Positions 26,715-34,430 of a stretch of 64,000 bases of DNA are shown here, one piece after another (positions within the stretch are counted from its first letter, which is position 1; each line of letters begins with the position of its first letter). This stretch comes from Galbibacter marinus (GTDB taxonomy: Bacteria; Bacteroidota; Bacteroidia; Flavobacteriales; Flavobacteriaceae): assembly GCF_000300875.1 (NCBI RefSeq), contig NZ_AMSG01000004.1:124001-188000 (forward strand), read 5' to 3'. The translations under genes and the position numbers were made by a program. The notes beneath the pieces were generated by a model, which was not told the origin of the DNA, searched no databases, and was given only the letters and a program-made list of their open reading frames with translations.

Positions 26715-28649
26715 ATGAGTAGCAAAACAACAGACTTAGGGAATATCTCGTTCGATTTGCCGAAGAATCAGAGTAATGTAATTAAGGTTATTGGCGTTGG
26801 AGGCGGCGGAAGTAACGCAATTAATTACATGTTTCAACAAGGAATTAATGGTGTGGACTTCGTGGTTTGTAACACCGATTCACAGGCTTTACAAAATACT
26901 GGTGTGCCGAATAAGGTTCAGTTAGGGGTTTCCTTGACTGAGGGGCTAGGTGCTGGTGCCAACCCAGAGGTTGGTGAGAAGGCAGCCATTGAAAGCTTGG
27001 AGGAGTTACAATCTATGTTAGATTCCAATACCAAAATGGTTTTTATTACCGCTGGTATGGGTGGTGGTACTGGTACAGGAGCTGCACCAGTTATTGCTAA
27101 ATTGGCCAAGGACATGGACATTCTTACCGTAGGTATTGTAACGATTCCTTTTCAATTTGAAGGGAAGATGCGTAATGAGCAAGCACAACGTGGGGTAGAG
27201 AAATTAAGAGCCCATGTGGATTCGCTCATTATGATTAATAATAATAAACTCAGAGAGGTTTATGGTAACCTAGGTTTTAAAGCTGGGTTCTCCAAAGCTG
27301 ATGAAGTGTTGGCCACCGCAGCTAAAGGTATAGCGGAGGTTATTACACATCACTACACTCAAAATATTGACCTTAGAGATGCTAAAACCGTACTCTCTAA
27401 CAGTGGAACAGCTATTATGGGGTCTTCTCAAGCTTCAGGAGCCAACAGAGCTTCAGATGCGATTATGAAAGCATTAGACTCTCCATTACTAAATGATAAC
27501 AAAATATCCGGAGCACAAAACGTACTGCTACTTATCGTTTCCGGAGCCGATGAAATTACCCTAGATGAAATCGGTGAAATCAACGATCATATTCAAAATG
27601 AGGCAGGTCATAACGCTAACATCATTATGGGTGTTGGAGAGGATGATAGCCTAGGTGATGCTATTGCCGTTACAGTAATTGCAACTGGTTTTAATGCTGA
27701 GCAACAGCATGAGATTGTCAATACTGAGGCTAAGAAAATCATCCATACCCTAGAGGATGAGCAAAAAGCTGAACGTGATTTGTTTTCCAAAAACCCAATC
27801 AGTACCTTAAATAGTGTGCAGGAGCCAGAAACCCCTCCAACTCCAGATCCTGAACCTAAAGAAGAACCAGTTGTACGTCATACACTTGATCAAGACAATG
27901 AAATGGAACTGATTTCTACCTCTGAGATTATCAAAAATATGAATGTGATCTATGAAGAGGTTAGTTTAGAGAACGAAGAAGACTTTATCATTATTGATAC
28001 GACTCCTAAGATCCGTGAGATAGAGGTTTCTGAGCCAGAAATAGTTAAACCTGTTACGCAACAGCAAACAACATTGGCCTTTGATATGCCTCTTGATGAT
28101 CATCCGCAAGAGGAAGAGAAGAGCAAAACAGTGACCTTTGATATGGAGGATAACGTATCACAATACGATGTAAAGGATGCTGTTGAGGTAGTTCCAGTTA
28201 CTGAGATTTCTGAGGATGGTACAAAACGATATAGTTTGGATGATTACATGGAGGTCGAGGATCGACTAAACAATGCGAAACCATCGGCTAAAAAACAGGA
28301 GCCTGTAATTGAAAAGGAACTTCAGTTTGAAAAGAAGGTCATCGAACAAAAGCCAACACAGGAGACTGAATCTGAAGATATTGATCCAATGAATAGTTCG
28401 ATTGAAGATAGTCTTAGAAGTAGAGCTGATGAGCGTCGTAGAAAGTTAAAGGATTTTAATTATAAATTCAATAAAAACAGTCACTGGGTTGAAGAGATAG
28501 AAAAACAACCAGCCTACAAGCGAATGGGAATTGATTTAGATTCAAGAGGATCTGATGATCAATCTTCTCGTATGAGTGTAGGTTCGGATAGCAATGATGA
28601 AATTCAACTTCGAAGCAACAATTCATTTTTGCACGATAATGTAGATTAA
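26715..28649 (+). CDS. ftsZ: Cell division protein FtsZ with long C-terminal extension
   Basis: Tubulin-like GTPase that builds the division ring. The GTPase core covers about residues 20-335: GVGGGGSNAINYM, the tubulin signature GGMGGGTGTGAAPV (around 115) and VITHHYTQNIDLRDAKTVLSNSGTAIMG. At 644 residues it is far longer than the ~380 of E. coli. An acidic, low-complexity linker of about 250 residues (PETPPTPDPEPKEEPV...) precedes a conserved-looking peptide, HWVEEIEKQPAYKRMGIDL. A further polar tail of about 35 residues ends the protein. Long linkers are common in Bacteroidota FtsZ. It is the last gene of the cluster and is followed by a terminator. Confidence 0.96.
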   Translation: MSSKTTDLGNISFDLPKNQSNVIKVIGVGGGGSNAINYMFQQGINGVDFVVCNTDSQALQNTGVPNKVQLGVSLTEGLGAGANPEVGEKAAIESLEELQSMLDSNTKMVFITAGMGGGTGTGAAPVIAKLAKDMDILTVGIVTIPFQFEGKMRNEQAQRGVEKLRAHVDSLIMINNNKLREVYGNLGFKAGFSKADEVLATAAKGIAEVITHHYTQNIDLRDAKTVLSNSGTAIMGSSQASGANRASDAIMKALDSPLLNDNKISGAQNVLLLIVSGADEITLDEIGEINDHIQNEAGHNANIIMGVGEDDSLGDAIAVTVIATGFNAEQQHEIVNTEAKKIIHTLEDEQKAERDLFSKNPISTLNSVQEPETPPTPDPEPKEEPVVRHTLDQDNEMELISTSEIIKNMNVIYEEVSLENEEDFIIIDTTPKIREIEVSEPEIVKPVTQQQTTLAFDMPLDDHPQEEEKSKTVTFDMEDNVSQYDVKDAVEVVPVTEISEDGTKRYSLDDYMEVEDRLNNAKPSAKKQEPVIEKELQFEKKVIEQKPTQETESEDIDPMNSSIEDSLRSRADERRRKLKDFNYKFNKNSHWVEEIEKQPAYKRMGIDLDSRGSDDQSSRMSVGSDSNDEIQLRSNNSFLHDNVD

Positions 28650-28666
28650 CACTTAAATGAGGTTTA

Positions 28667-28704
28667 TAAATTACCCGATTCTTAGTTAAGAATTCGGGTA
28701 ATTT
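28667..28704 (+). terminator. Terminator at the end of the dcw cluster
   Basis: AAATTACCCGATTCTT and AAGAATTCGGGTAATTT form a stem of about 16 bp with one bulged base and a 4-base loop, starting about 20 bases after the ftsZ stop. The right arm is followed only by a short A/T-rich run. Confidence 0.7.
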
Positions 28705-28750
28705 ATTTATCTTCGCACAGCATTTTTTTTACATTATATACCATCGCGTT

Positions 28751-29200
28751 ATGAGTTTACAGGAAAAAGTAATGGCAGAGATGAAATCTGCAATGAAAGC
28801 AAAGGATTCAGTAGCTCTTGAATCATTGAGAGCTGTAAAATCAGAACTACTTCTGGCAAATACTAGTGCTAATTCCAAAGATGGATTAACAGAAGAAGAG
28901 GAGCTTAAGCTTTTGCAGAAACTTGTTAAGCAACGTAAGGATAGTGCTGCGATATATACAGAGCAAGGAAGAGAAGACCTTGCAGCTCCTGAGCTTGCTC
29001 AAGCGAAGATTATCTCAAAATTCCTTCCTGATCAATTAAGCGAAGAAGAGATCGAGTCTGTTGTTGAAAATGTCATATTGCAATTAGGAGCTAGTGGAAT
29101 GAAAGATATGGGTAAAGTAATGGGTGCTGCAAACCAAGCCCTTACTGGACGTGCTGACGGAAAAACCATTTCTAAAATCGTAAAAGAGAAATTGAGCTAA
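28751..29200 (+). CDS. GatB/YqeY domain protein
   Basis: A 149-residue cytoplasmic protein of the YqeY family (MSLQEKVMAEMKSAMKAKDSVALESLRAVKSELLLANT; LVKQRKDSAAIYTEQGREDLA; EEIESVVENVILQLGASGMKDMGKVMGAA). The domain is shared with the tail of the GatB amidotransferase subunit and with Gln-tRNA synthetase extensions, so a tRNA-related role is plausible but unproven. It is the full length of the family. A near-consensus box TATCTTCG (28708-28715) lies 35 bases before the ATG. The tRNA-Arg gene follows. Confidence 0.92.
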   Translation: MSLQEKVMAEMKSAMKAKDSVALESLRAVKSELLLANTSANSKDGLTEEEELKLLQKLVKQRKDSAAIYTEQGREDLAAPELAQAKIISKFLPDQLSEEEIESVVENVILQLGASGMKDMGKVMGAANQALTGRADGKTISKIVKEKLS

Positions 29201-29224
29201 TAATGTTAGCTTAATAATACACAG

Positions 29225-29298
29225 GGCCCCTTAGCTCAACTGAATAGAGCACTGGATTTCGGCTCCAGCGGTTCGGGGTTTGAATCCCTGAGGGGTCA
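29225..29298 (+). tRNA. tRNA-Arg(TCG)
   Basis: A 74-base cloverleaf is visible: acceptor GGCCCCT/AGGGGTC (one G-T pair), D stem GCTC/GAGC, anticodon stem CTGGA/TCCAG around loop TTTCGGC with anticodon TCG (Arg, CGN codons). The T stem is CGGGG/CCCTG around TTTGAAT and the discriminator is A. CCA is not encoded. No copy of its 3' end was noticed further downstream, so there is no evident attachment-site duplication. Confidence 0.93.
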
Positions 29299-29303
29299 CT
29301 ACA

Positions 29304-29356
29304 AAAAAACGACACTTAGCTAATTACCAATAATTTGGCTTCGGGTCGTTTTTTGT
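29304..29356 (+). terminator. Possible terminator after tRNA-Arg
   Basis: AAAAAACGAC (29304-29313) pairs with GTCGTTTTTT (29345-29354), forming a 10-bp stem with a long 31-base loop and a T tract, directly behind the tRNA. Confidence 0.55.
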
Positions 29357-29484
29357 TTTGTTTATCTCATTGTGGATTAATGGTGGATAGAAAGCTGTAA
29401 TTTGGTTATGGATAGACTCTTCTTTATTGAACAATAGCAGGTTAAAAAAGAAAAAGGTGCGTATCAGTTTAATTTAAAATATAG

Positions 29485-29697
29485 CAGACGGCCTTCTTCG
29501 ACGAATTTAATGCAATCAATTTATTACGCTACGCAATTGAAGATTTGAAATTTCATCGCCTATTAAGAAAAAAATCATTTCCAATAATCATGTCTGGAAC
29601 TTATATTAAGGGAATGTCTCAAACGGGAACAGGAAAGACCTTTGCCTATATGCTCCTTATTCTCTTAATTTCTACAGCGGAATACTATACAGTGTAA
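29485..29697 (+). pseudogene. Decayed DEAD-box RNA helicase, N-terminal fragment
   Basis: Reading frame QTAFFDEFNAINLLRYAIEDLKF...SFPIIMSGTYIKGMSQTGTGKTFAYMLLILL then stop. This is the start of a DEAD-box helicase: the leading aromatic region, then Walker A/motif I in SQTGTGKT. The Q motif that should read like PTPIQ is replaced by RLLRKK, and GRDVVG-like residues before Walker A read TYIKG. An in-frame TAG lies directly upstream, and everything after motif I (DEAD box, motifs III-VI) is missing. It is therefore a degenerate remnant, and the rest of 29301-29828 shows no intact gene. Confidence 0.65.
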
Positions 29698-29771
29698 TAG
29701 GTATGGATTTTCATAAAGAAATAACATTATTTTCACTAAATAGATTAGAATATATCATAACTTGTTCATTA

Positions 29772-29800
29772 GTACGTAGAAGGAAGTACTTTCTAAGTAC
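29772..29800. promoter_or_regulatory. Inverted repeat upstream of the GlcG/HbpS-like gene
   Basis: GTACGTAGAA (29772-29781) and TTCTAAGTAC (29791-29800) are 10-base arms with one mismatch. The 9-base spacer contains AGTACT, which is itself palindromic. The whole element ends 28 bases before the ATG at 29829. It looks like a dimer-binding operator; the regulator is unknown. Confidence 0.45.
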
Positions 29801-29828
29801 CAATTAATTTTAATTAAAAATTTACAAA

Positions 29829-30227
29829 ATGGACATTACGTTAATTCAAGCTGAAAGTATTATAGAAAAAGCCAAAGCTAAGGCCGTAGAAATAGATACA
29901 AAAATGAACATTTCTGTTGTAGATTCTGGTGCAAACCAAGTAGCATTTGTTAGAATGGATGGCGCATGGCTCGGTAGCGCGGATATTGCATTAAAGAAAG
30001 CCAAGACGGCACGGTTTTTTGACATGCCAACGGGGGAAATAGGAAAATTATCACAGCCCGGAGGGTCTCTTTACAATATTGAACACTCCAATGGTGGACT
30101 TATTTCATTTCCAGGAGGTGTACCAATTAAAAACAGTGGAGGCGAAATTATAGGTGCTATTGGAGTAAGTGGAAGCACAGTAGAAAACGATCATGCAGTT
30201 GCTGTGGCAGGATCTCAAGCGATTTAA
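29829..30227 (+). CDS. GlcG/HbpS family heme-binding-like protein
   Basis: A 132-residue protein of the GlcG/HbpS (DUF336) family: [59 protein letters not shown], then [26 protein letters not shown] and [24 protein letters not shown]. Family members bind heme or small ligands, or act as accessory proteins in oxidative metabolism. The substrate is unknown here. No signal peptide is seen, so it is cytoplasmic. It is convergent with the AraC regulator and preceded by an inverted repeat. It lies between decayed genes behind the tRNA. Confidence 0.87.
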   Translation: MDITLIQAESIIEKAKAKAVEIDTKMNISVVDSGANQVAFVRMDGAWLGSADIALKKAKTARFFDMPTGEIGKLSQPGGSLYNIEHSNGGLISFPGGVPIKNSGGEIIGAIGVSGSTVENDHAVAVAGSQAI

Positions 30228-30291
30228 GTATTAATCAACTTTTAACTACCACCAAACTACAAAGAATTTTCCACGGTTCAGTTTGGGTAGT

Positions 30292-31179
30292 TTACTTTTT
30301 GTATTCACTTTTGTATTTCGAAGGCGATATTCCTAAGACTTTTTTAAACATTCTTGAAAAGTAATACGGGTCAGAGAACCTTACCGCAACAGCTATTTCT
30401 TTTATACTCATATTTGTAAAGTAAAGGTACTGACAAGATTTCTGCATTTTAAGGTGTATAAAGTAACTTATTGGAGAACTACCTGTTTCAAATTTAAAAA
30501 CCTCAGAATACCGGGAGATTGATAACGATTGCTCGGACGCCAACTCAGAGATGGTTAGTGGTTGGTCAATATGTTTTTTCATGAAATTGATTGATTTTGA
30601 GACAGGATTATTTGTTTCAGTTATACTAGTAATTAAAGGTTGGTAGACTAGTGTAGTTATAAATTGAACCAAATAGGAGTTGGAAAGTTCAAGATAGGCA
30701 TCGTCATAGCTGCGTTCTAACAATTGGATAATTTTTAAAAACAGATCACATTTTTGTTCGTTAAATGGGATTTTTATGGGGTCTAAATCAGTTTGTTTGG
30801 TGTATCTAAAATAAAGATGATCTGCGTTTTTACCGTTAAAGTGTACCAAGTAGATACTCCAAGGATTAGTGGTTGAGCTTTTGTAATGATGTGCAATATT
30901 TGACGGAATAATGAAAAATTCATTGGCTGAAAGTGTAATTGTTTTGTTATAAATTTTAATTGTTCCTTGGCCTTCCAAGCAATAAAGTAAAATGTATTCA
31001 TCACAGCCTTTTTTGCGTTCTCTATCGTGATATACTGCATGTGGGTAATGACCAATTGCGGTCAAATGGAAGTCCTTGATGATTTCATTGGACAATATTT
31101 TTTGTCTGATATCTGGAGGCAGAACCAGCATTCGTTGTCCTAAAAACCCTTCTTTAATTTTTAATTGCTCAATTTCCAA
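30292..31179 (-). CDS. AraC family transcriptional regulator
   Basis: A 295-residue regulator. The N-terminal cupin-like sensor domain (YILLYCLEGQGTIKIYNKTITLSANEFFIIPSNIAHHYKS) spans about residues 40-160. The C-terminal double helix-turn-helix spans about 195-292 (LTISELASEQSLSISRYSEVFKFETGSSPISYFI; SIKEIAVAVRFSDPYYFSRMFKKVLGISPSKYK). This layout resembles regulators of sugar use (AraC/XylR type), so a sugar ligand is possible. The neighbour it controls is not clear. It is convergent with the GlcG-like gene and its start abuts a decayed gene. Confidence 0.9.
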   Translation of the reverse strand: MEIEQLKIKEGFLGQRMLVLPPDIRQKILSNEIIKDFHLTAIGHYPHAVYHDRERKKGCDEYILLYCLEGQGTIKIYNKTITLSANEFFIIPSNIAHHYKSSTTNPWSIYLVHFNGKNADHLYFRYTKQTDLDPIKIPFNEQKCDLFLKIIQLLERSYDDAYLELSNSYLVQFITTLVYQPLITSITETNNPVSKSINFMKKHIDQPLTISELASEQSLSISRYSEVFKFETGSSPISYFIHLKMQKSCQYLYFTNMSIKEIAVAVRFSDPYYFSRMFKKVLGISPSKYKSEYKK

Positions 31180-31185
31180 TAATAG

Positions 31186-31594
31186 TTGGCATCAAAAAAA
31201 ATATTCAATCGCAAGTACGTAGTTAATTTGGAAAGTGATCTAAATCAACTAAATAATATTTATTTGCAAACAGATTATATTGGCGATAGAGGCATAGCCT
31301 TTAAAGACGGCCTTTTGGTAACAGATCATTTCTATCTGTTTATTTCAATCTAAAAGTGGTTCTTCGTCACTTTTGATGAAGTAAAATAGAAAAAAAATGG
31401 GAAATAGGTTTAAAAGAATTTTATCCACGGTTAAAAGAAAAGGAAATGGTATTAATATTTCATCCGCTTTATGAGGATCAAGAGGCACTGATAGATTTTG
31501 ATCATCTTCCTGAATTTAAAGATGGTAAGTATCTTAAAATAAATGACATAGGTGTAGCTAATGAATACATGACTAAGGTGTTGTATGAGCAGTG
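31186..31594 (+). pseudogene. Decayed gene of unknown family, frameshifted
   Basis: Two consecutive open segments look like parts of one former protein. The first, 31186-31353 (frame ASKKIFNRKYVVNLESDLNQLNNIYLQTDYIGDRGIAFKDGLLVTDHFYLFISI), ends at a stop. The second, from about 31380 to the TGA at 31592-31594, reads KKWEIGLKEFYPRLKEKEMVLIFHPLYEDQEALIDFDHLPEFKDGKYLKINDIGVANEYMTKVLYEQ. Residue composition is protein-like in both, and neither has an ATG or start signal of its own. I do not recognise the family. It lies just upstream of the AraC gene on the opposite strand. Confidence 0.45.
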
Positions 31595-31834
31595 AAATTA
31601 TGATAATGGTTATATAATAAAATTGGGGGAGCACTGCAATGGCAGTAATTGAGCAATAAATAAGGTAATATTCTTCTCAAAAGAAGAGTGTAGAGTTAGA
31701 TTTCTTAAAATTTACATTCATCCCTAGTAGGCTTGGAGAAATTTGCAAATTCAAGGAATGTTTTGTTTTATGTTGGATATTTGATCATATCGAGTACCTT
31801 GCAAACGAATTATAAAACACTCTTAAAGAAAAGA

Positions 31835-32296
31835 ATGGCGAAGTCTCAACAAACATACAATAAAACAGAAAAAGAAAAAAAACGCTTAAAAAAGCGTGAA
31901 GACAAAAGAAAGAAGATGGCTGCTCGCCGGGCAGAATCTAAAGATTCTAATAAAAAAGGAATTGAGTTTGCCTATGTTGACCACAATGGTAATTTAACAG
32001 ATACACCGCCAGACCCATCATTAAAAGTTGAAATTGATATTGAAGACATAGAAATTAATGTCTCTAGAACAATAGAAGGAGATCGCGAGGAATTTGACCC
32101 TGTTAGAAAAGGAACTGTTTCTTTTTTTGATACTTCAAAAGGATTTGGTTTTATAATTGATTCTGAAGATCAAGAAAAATACTTTACTCATGTGAGTGGT
32201 ATTATCGATGAAATTCAGGAAAATGATAAAGTAACTTTCGAACTTGAAAAAGGAATCAAGGGTCTGAATGCTGTTAAAGTTACCTTACAAAAATAA
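31835..32296 (+). CDS. Cold-shock domain protein with basic N-terminal region
   Basis: Nucleic-acid-binding protein. The start ATG at 31835 (MAKSQQTYNKTEKEKKRLKKREDKRKKMAARR) gives 153 residues; the ORF track's TTG at 31733 adds an implausible leader. The first ~40 residues are Lys/Arg-rich. The C-terminal cold-shock domain (about 90-152) has RKGTVSFFDTSKGFGFIIDSEDQEKYFTHVSGI with RNP1 (KGFGFI) and RNP2-like (YFTHVS) motifs. A role as RNA chaperone is expected. The preceding 240 bases contain no gene and may include its 5' leader. Confidence 0.88.
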   Translation: MAKSQQTYNKTEKEKKRLKKREDKRKKMAARRAESKDSNKKGIEFAYVDHNGNLTDTPPDPSLKVEIDIEDIEINVSRTIEGDREEFDPVRKGTVSFFDTSKGFGFIIDSEDQEKYFTHVSGIIDEIQENDKVTFELEKGIKGLNAVKVTLQK

Positions 32297-32490
32297 ATCG
32301 AGTGGTTGGTACCTGCTTATACATCATGACTAAGTAGAGCTGTCAAACTTATCCATAGACATTTCGTTTGCCAAAGTAAGTAGCTTCACATTATTTGATT
32401 ACTTGATTAAAGTTAATTATGCTATTTCGGCAAGCTTCTAATGAAATAATAGTATCTGATTGTCGGTTAAAGAATGTAGTATACAAAACC

Positions 32491-32498
32491 TATATTTG
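32491..32498 (+). promoter_or_regulatory. -7 promoter element just before the YdjM-like gene
   Basis: TATATTTG, a perfect TAnnTTTG match, ends 8 bases before the ATG at 32507. With transcription starting about 6-7 bases downstream, the mRNA would be leaderless or nearly so. A good -33 TTG was not found. Confidence 0.5.
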
Positions 32499-32506
32499 CA
32501 GACTAT

Positions 32507-33505
32507 ATGGATTCACTTACTCAAATTGTATTAGGCGCGGCCGTCGGGGAGGCTGTCCTTGGGAAGAAAATAGGCAATAAAGCGATGCTCTACGGGGCTA
32601 TAGCAGGCACGATACCGGATTTGGATGTGTTTGTAAACTCTTTTACAGATACCGTAAGTGCCATTGAAATCCATCGAGGCTTTACACACTCCATACTTTT
32701 CTCAATACTCTTTGCACCAATTTTTGGCTGGCTAGTTTCTCGCTTTGAACGCTATAAAAGTGTAAAAGACTGGTCGTGGCTGTTTTTTTGGTGTTTGCTA
32801 ACGCATCCGCTGTTGGATTCTTTTACTACCTGGGGAACTCAGTTATTTTGGCCTTTAAACACTAGAGTGGCTCTTAAAACTATATTTGTTATAGATCCAC
32901 TCTACACGGTACCTTTTATTGTATTTTTAATACTTGCAATGTTCCAAAAACGTACCTCAAAAAAGCGTCGATTTTATAATAATATGGGATTAATAGTTAG
33001 CACCTGTTACTTAGTAATTACATTGCTTTTAAAATGGTTTACATATACTAAATTTGAAGAAGCTTTAATTGAGCAAAACATTGCTTATACTGAAATTGAT
33101 ACCCGCCCATCACCCATGAATACCATTTTGTGGAGCGCCAATGTAGCGACTAAGGATGCGTTTTTAATTGGGAGCTATTCTTTGTTTGATTCCCAACCCA
33201 TTATTTTTAATTCCTATCCAAAAAACCATGAATTGATTGCAGATTTTACAGATAACCTTAAAATGCAACGCATGATAAGCATCTCTAATCAGTGGTATTG
33301 TATAACTGAGAAAAACGACGAATTATATTTTAATGATTTACGCTTTGGTTTATTAAGTATGGAACCTGATGCTCAAGATTTCGTGTTTCAGTATAAATTT
33401 GAAATCAATGAGAATGGTGACCTGTTTTTTACAGAAACCGAAAAGGACAGAGGCGATGCTGAAAAATTGCTAAAGCAACTGTGGGAAAGAATTAAAGGGA
33501 ATTGA
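32507..33505 (+). CDS. Membrane-bound metal-dependent hydrolase, YdjM/DUF457 type
   Basis: A 332-residue protein of the YdjM-like inner-membrane hydrolase family. The N-terminus MDSLTQIVLGAAVGEAVLGKKIGNKAMLYGAIAGTIPDLDVF carries the PDLD metal motif. HRGFTHSILF and LTHPLLDSFTTWGTQLFWP supply His/Asp ligands. Several hydrophobic segments lie between residues 55 and 190, followed by a soluble C-terminal part of about 140 residues. The substrate is unknown; homologues have been linked to phospholipid metabolism or the SOS response. It is monocistronic, with a -7 element almost touching the ATG. Confidence 0.9.
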   Translation: MDSLTQIVLGAAVGEAVLGKKIGNKAMLYGAIAGTIPDLDVFVNSFTDTVSAIEIHRGFTHSILFSILFAPIFGWLVSRFERYKSVKDWSWLFFWCLLTHPLLDSFTTWGTQLFWPLNTRVALKTIFVIDPLYTVPFIVFLILAMFQKRTSKKRRFYNNMGLIVSTCYLVITLLLKWFTYTKFEEALIEQNIAYTEIDTRPSPMNTILWSANVATKDAFLIGSYSLFDSQPIIFNSYPKNHELIADFTDNLKMQRMISISNQWYCITEKNDELYFNDLRFGLLSMEPDAQDFVFQYKFEINENGDLFFTETEKDRGDAEKLLKQLWERIKGN

Positions 33506-33589
33506 GTTTGTTGTATATTAAGTGCAACGGGCCTATTTAACTTTATTTTTTGTGTCTTAGTAGTAGCACAAAATAATGTACTTCAACTT

Positions 33590-34390
33590 TTACTTGATGC
33601 TGAACTCTGAAGGTTTCCGAACCAAATATCGCATTAGAATTCTTCGAATATCACGGTTATCTTGTCTGTAGGAGATATAATCTAAGAGCTGCTCTTTAGG
33701 AGTGTCAATTGGACAATACCCAAATCCCTTATATACGCCGTTTTCTATGTAAACTATTCCCATTTCACTTTCTTGTCTTCCTGGTAGTTTACAAAGTTGG
33801 GTAGTTATCTTTGGATATTGATCGGAGATAAAACGGTCAACTCTTTGGTTGTATAATTCTACAGGTTCCTGACCTATACATGCACCATTGCAAGATTTGA
33901 TTTGATATTGAAAACACGAAGTGGAGGATTTGTAGAGTCCGTTTATTTTTTGGCACAACTGGTAGTTTTCTGTGATCCTGTATAAAGCCTCTTTAGCTTC
34001 TAGAAGTGAGCAGAAAGTTGTAAGCTCCTCATTTCTTTGATTGATTTTTTGAATGCCTAAGCTCTTATATCCATTAACTTCGTTTATATACAAACCATAT
34101 TGATATAGAGTTCGACGTTGTGCTCTATTGTATATAGGTTTGTGTTTTTTAATTAAATCGGATTCATAAAGAAGCGCAATAAGTTCACTTCCAGTGATCT
34201 CATAATTGATCTTTTTAGTAAAATGCTGTAGTTTAAAAGATTTTCTGTCTCTACCTCCAAAATGCTGTTTTACCCTTTTCTGAATATTTATGCTCTTTCC
34301 AATGTAAATAAGATGGTCCTCATTGTCATAAAAGAAGTATACTCCAGGGAGAGATGGAAGATTTGATATTTGTGAACTTATACTGATCAA
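33590..34390 (-). CDS. GIY-YIG nuclease protein lacking the exonuclease half
   Basis: A 266-residue protein. The GIY-YIG domain is at the N-terminus (LPSLPGVYFFYDNEDHLIYIGKSINIQKRVKQHFGG), followed by a UvrC/Cho-like region (ELIALLYESDLIKKHKPIYNRAQRR) with a Cys-containing segment (CFQYQIKSCNGACIGQEP). Many Flavobacteriia have this module behind a DnaQ-like exonuclease; here only the second half is present. No ATG is available: the frame starts after a TAA 30 bases upstream, and the likely start is TTG at 34390. A minus-strand -7 element lies at 34423-34430. It may be a functional short form or a truncated gene. Confidence 0.8.
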   Translation of the reverse strand: MISISSQISNLPSLPGVYFFYDNEDHLIYIGKSINIQKRVKQHFGGRDRKSFKLQHFTKKINYEITGSELIALLYESDLIKKHKPIYNRAQRRTLYQYGLYINEVNGYKSLGIQKINQRNEELTTFCSLLEAKEALYRITENYQLCQKINGLYKSSTSCFQYQIKSCNGACIGQEPVELYNQRVDRFISDQYPKITTQLCKLPGRQESEMGIVYIENGVYKGFGYCPIDTPKEQLLDYISYRQDNRDIRRILMRYLVRKPSEFSIK

Positions 34391-34422
34391 CTGCCTTTTT
34401 GGAGTGTGGATTAATTATAGCA

Positions 34423-34430
34423 CAAAGTTA
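34423..34430 (-). promoter_or_regulatory. -7 promoter element for the GIY-YIG gene
   Basis: CAAAGTTA on the plus strand is TAACTTTG on the minus strand. It predicts a transcript start near 34416 and a leader of about 27 bases to the TTG at 34390. Confidence 0.4.

Noticed and set aside
31733-31834. N-terminal extension of the cold-shock protein from TTG
   Set aside because: The sequence is hydrophobic and unlike the family; ATG at 31835 gives a normal start.
29225-34390. Integrated mobile island with tRNA attachment site
   Set aside because: No integrase, no transposase and no second copy of the tRNA 3' end were seen; only decayed genes remain, so an island is not supported.
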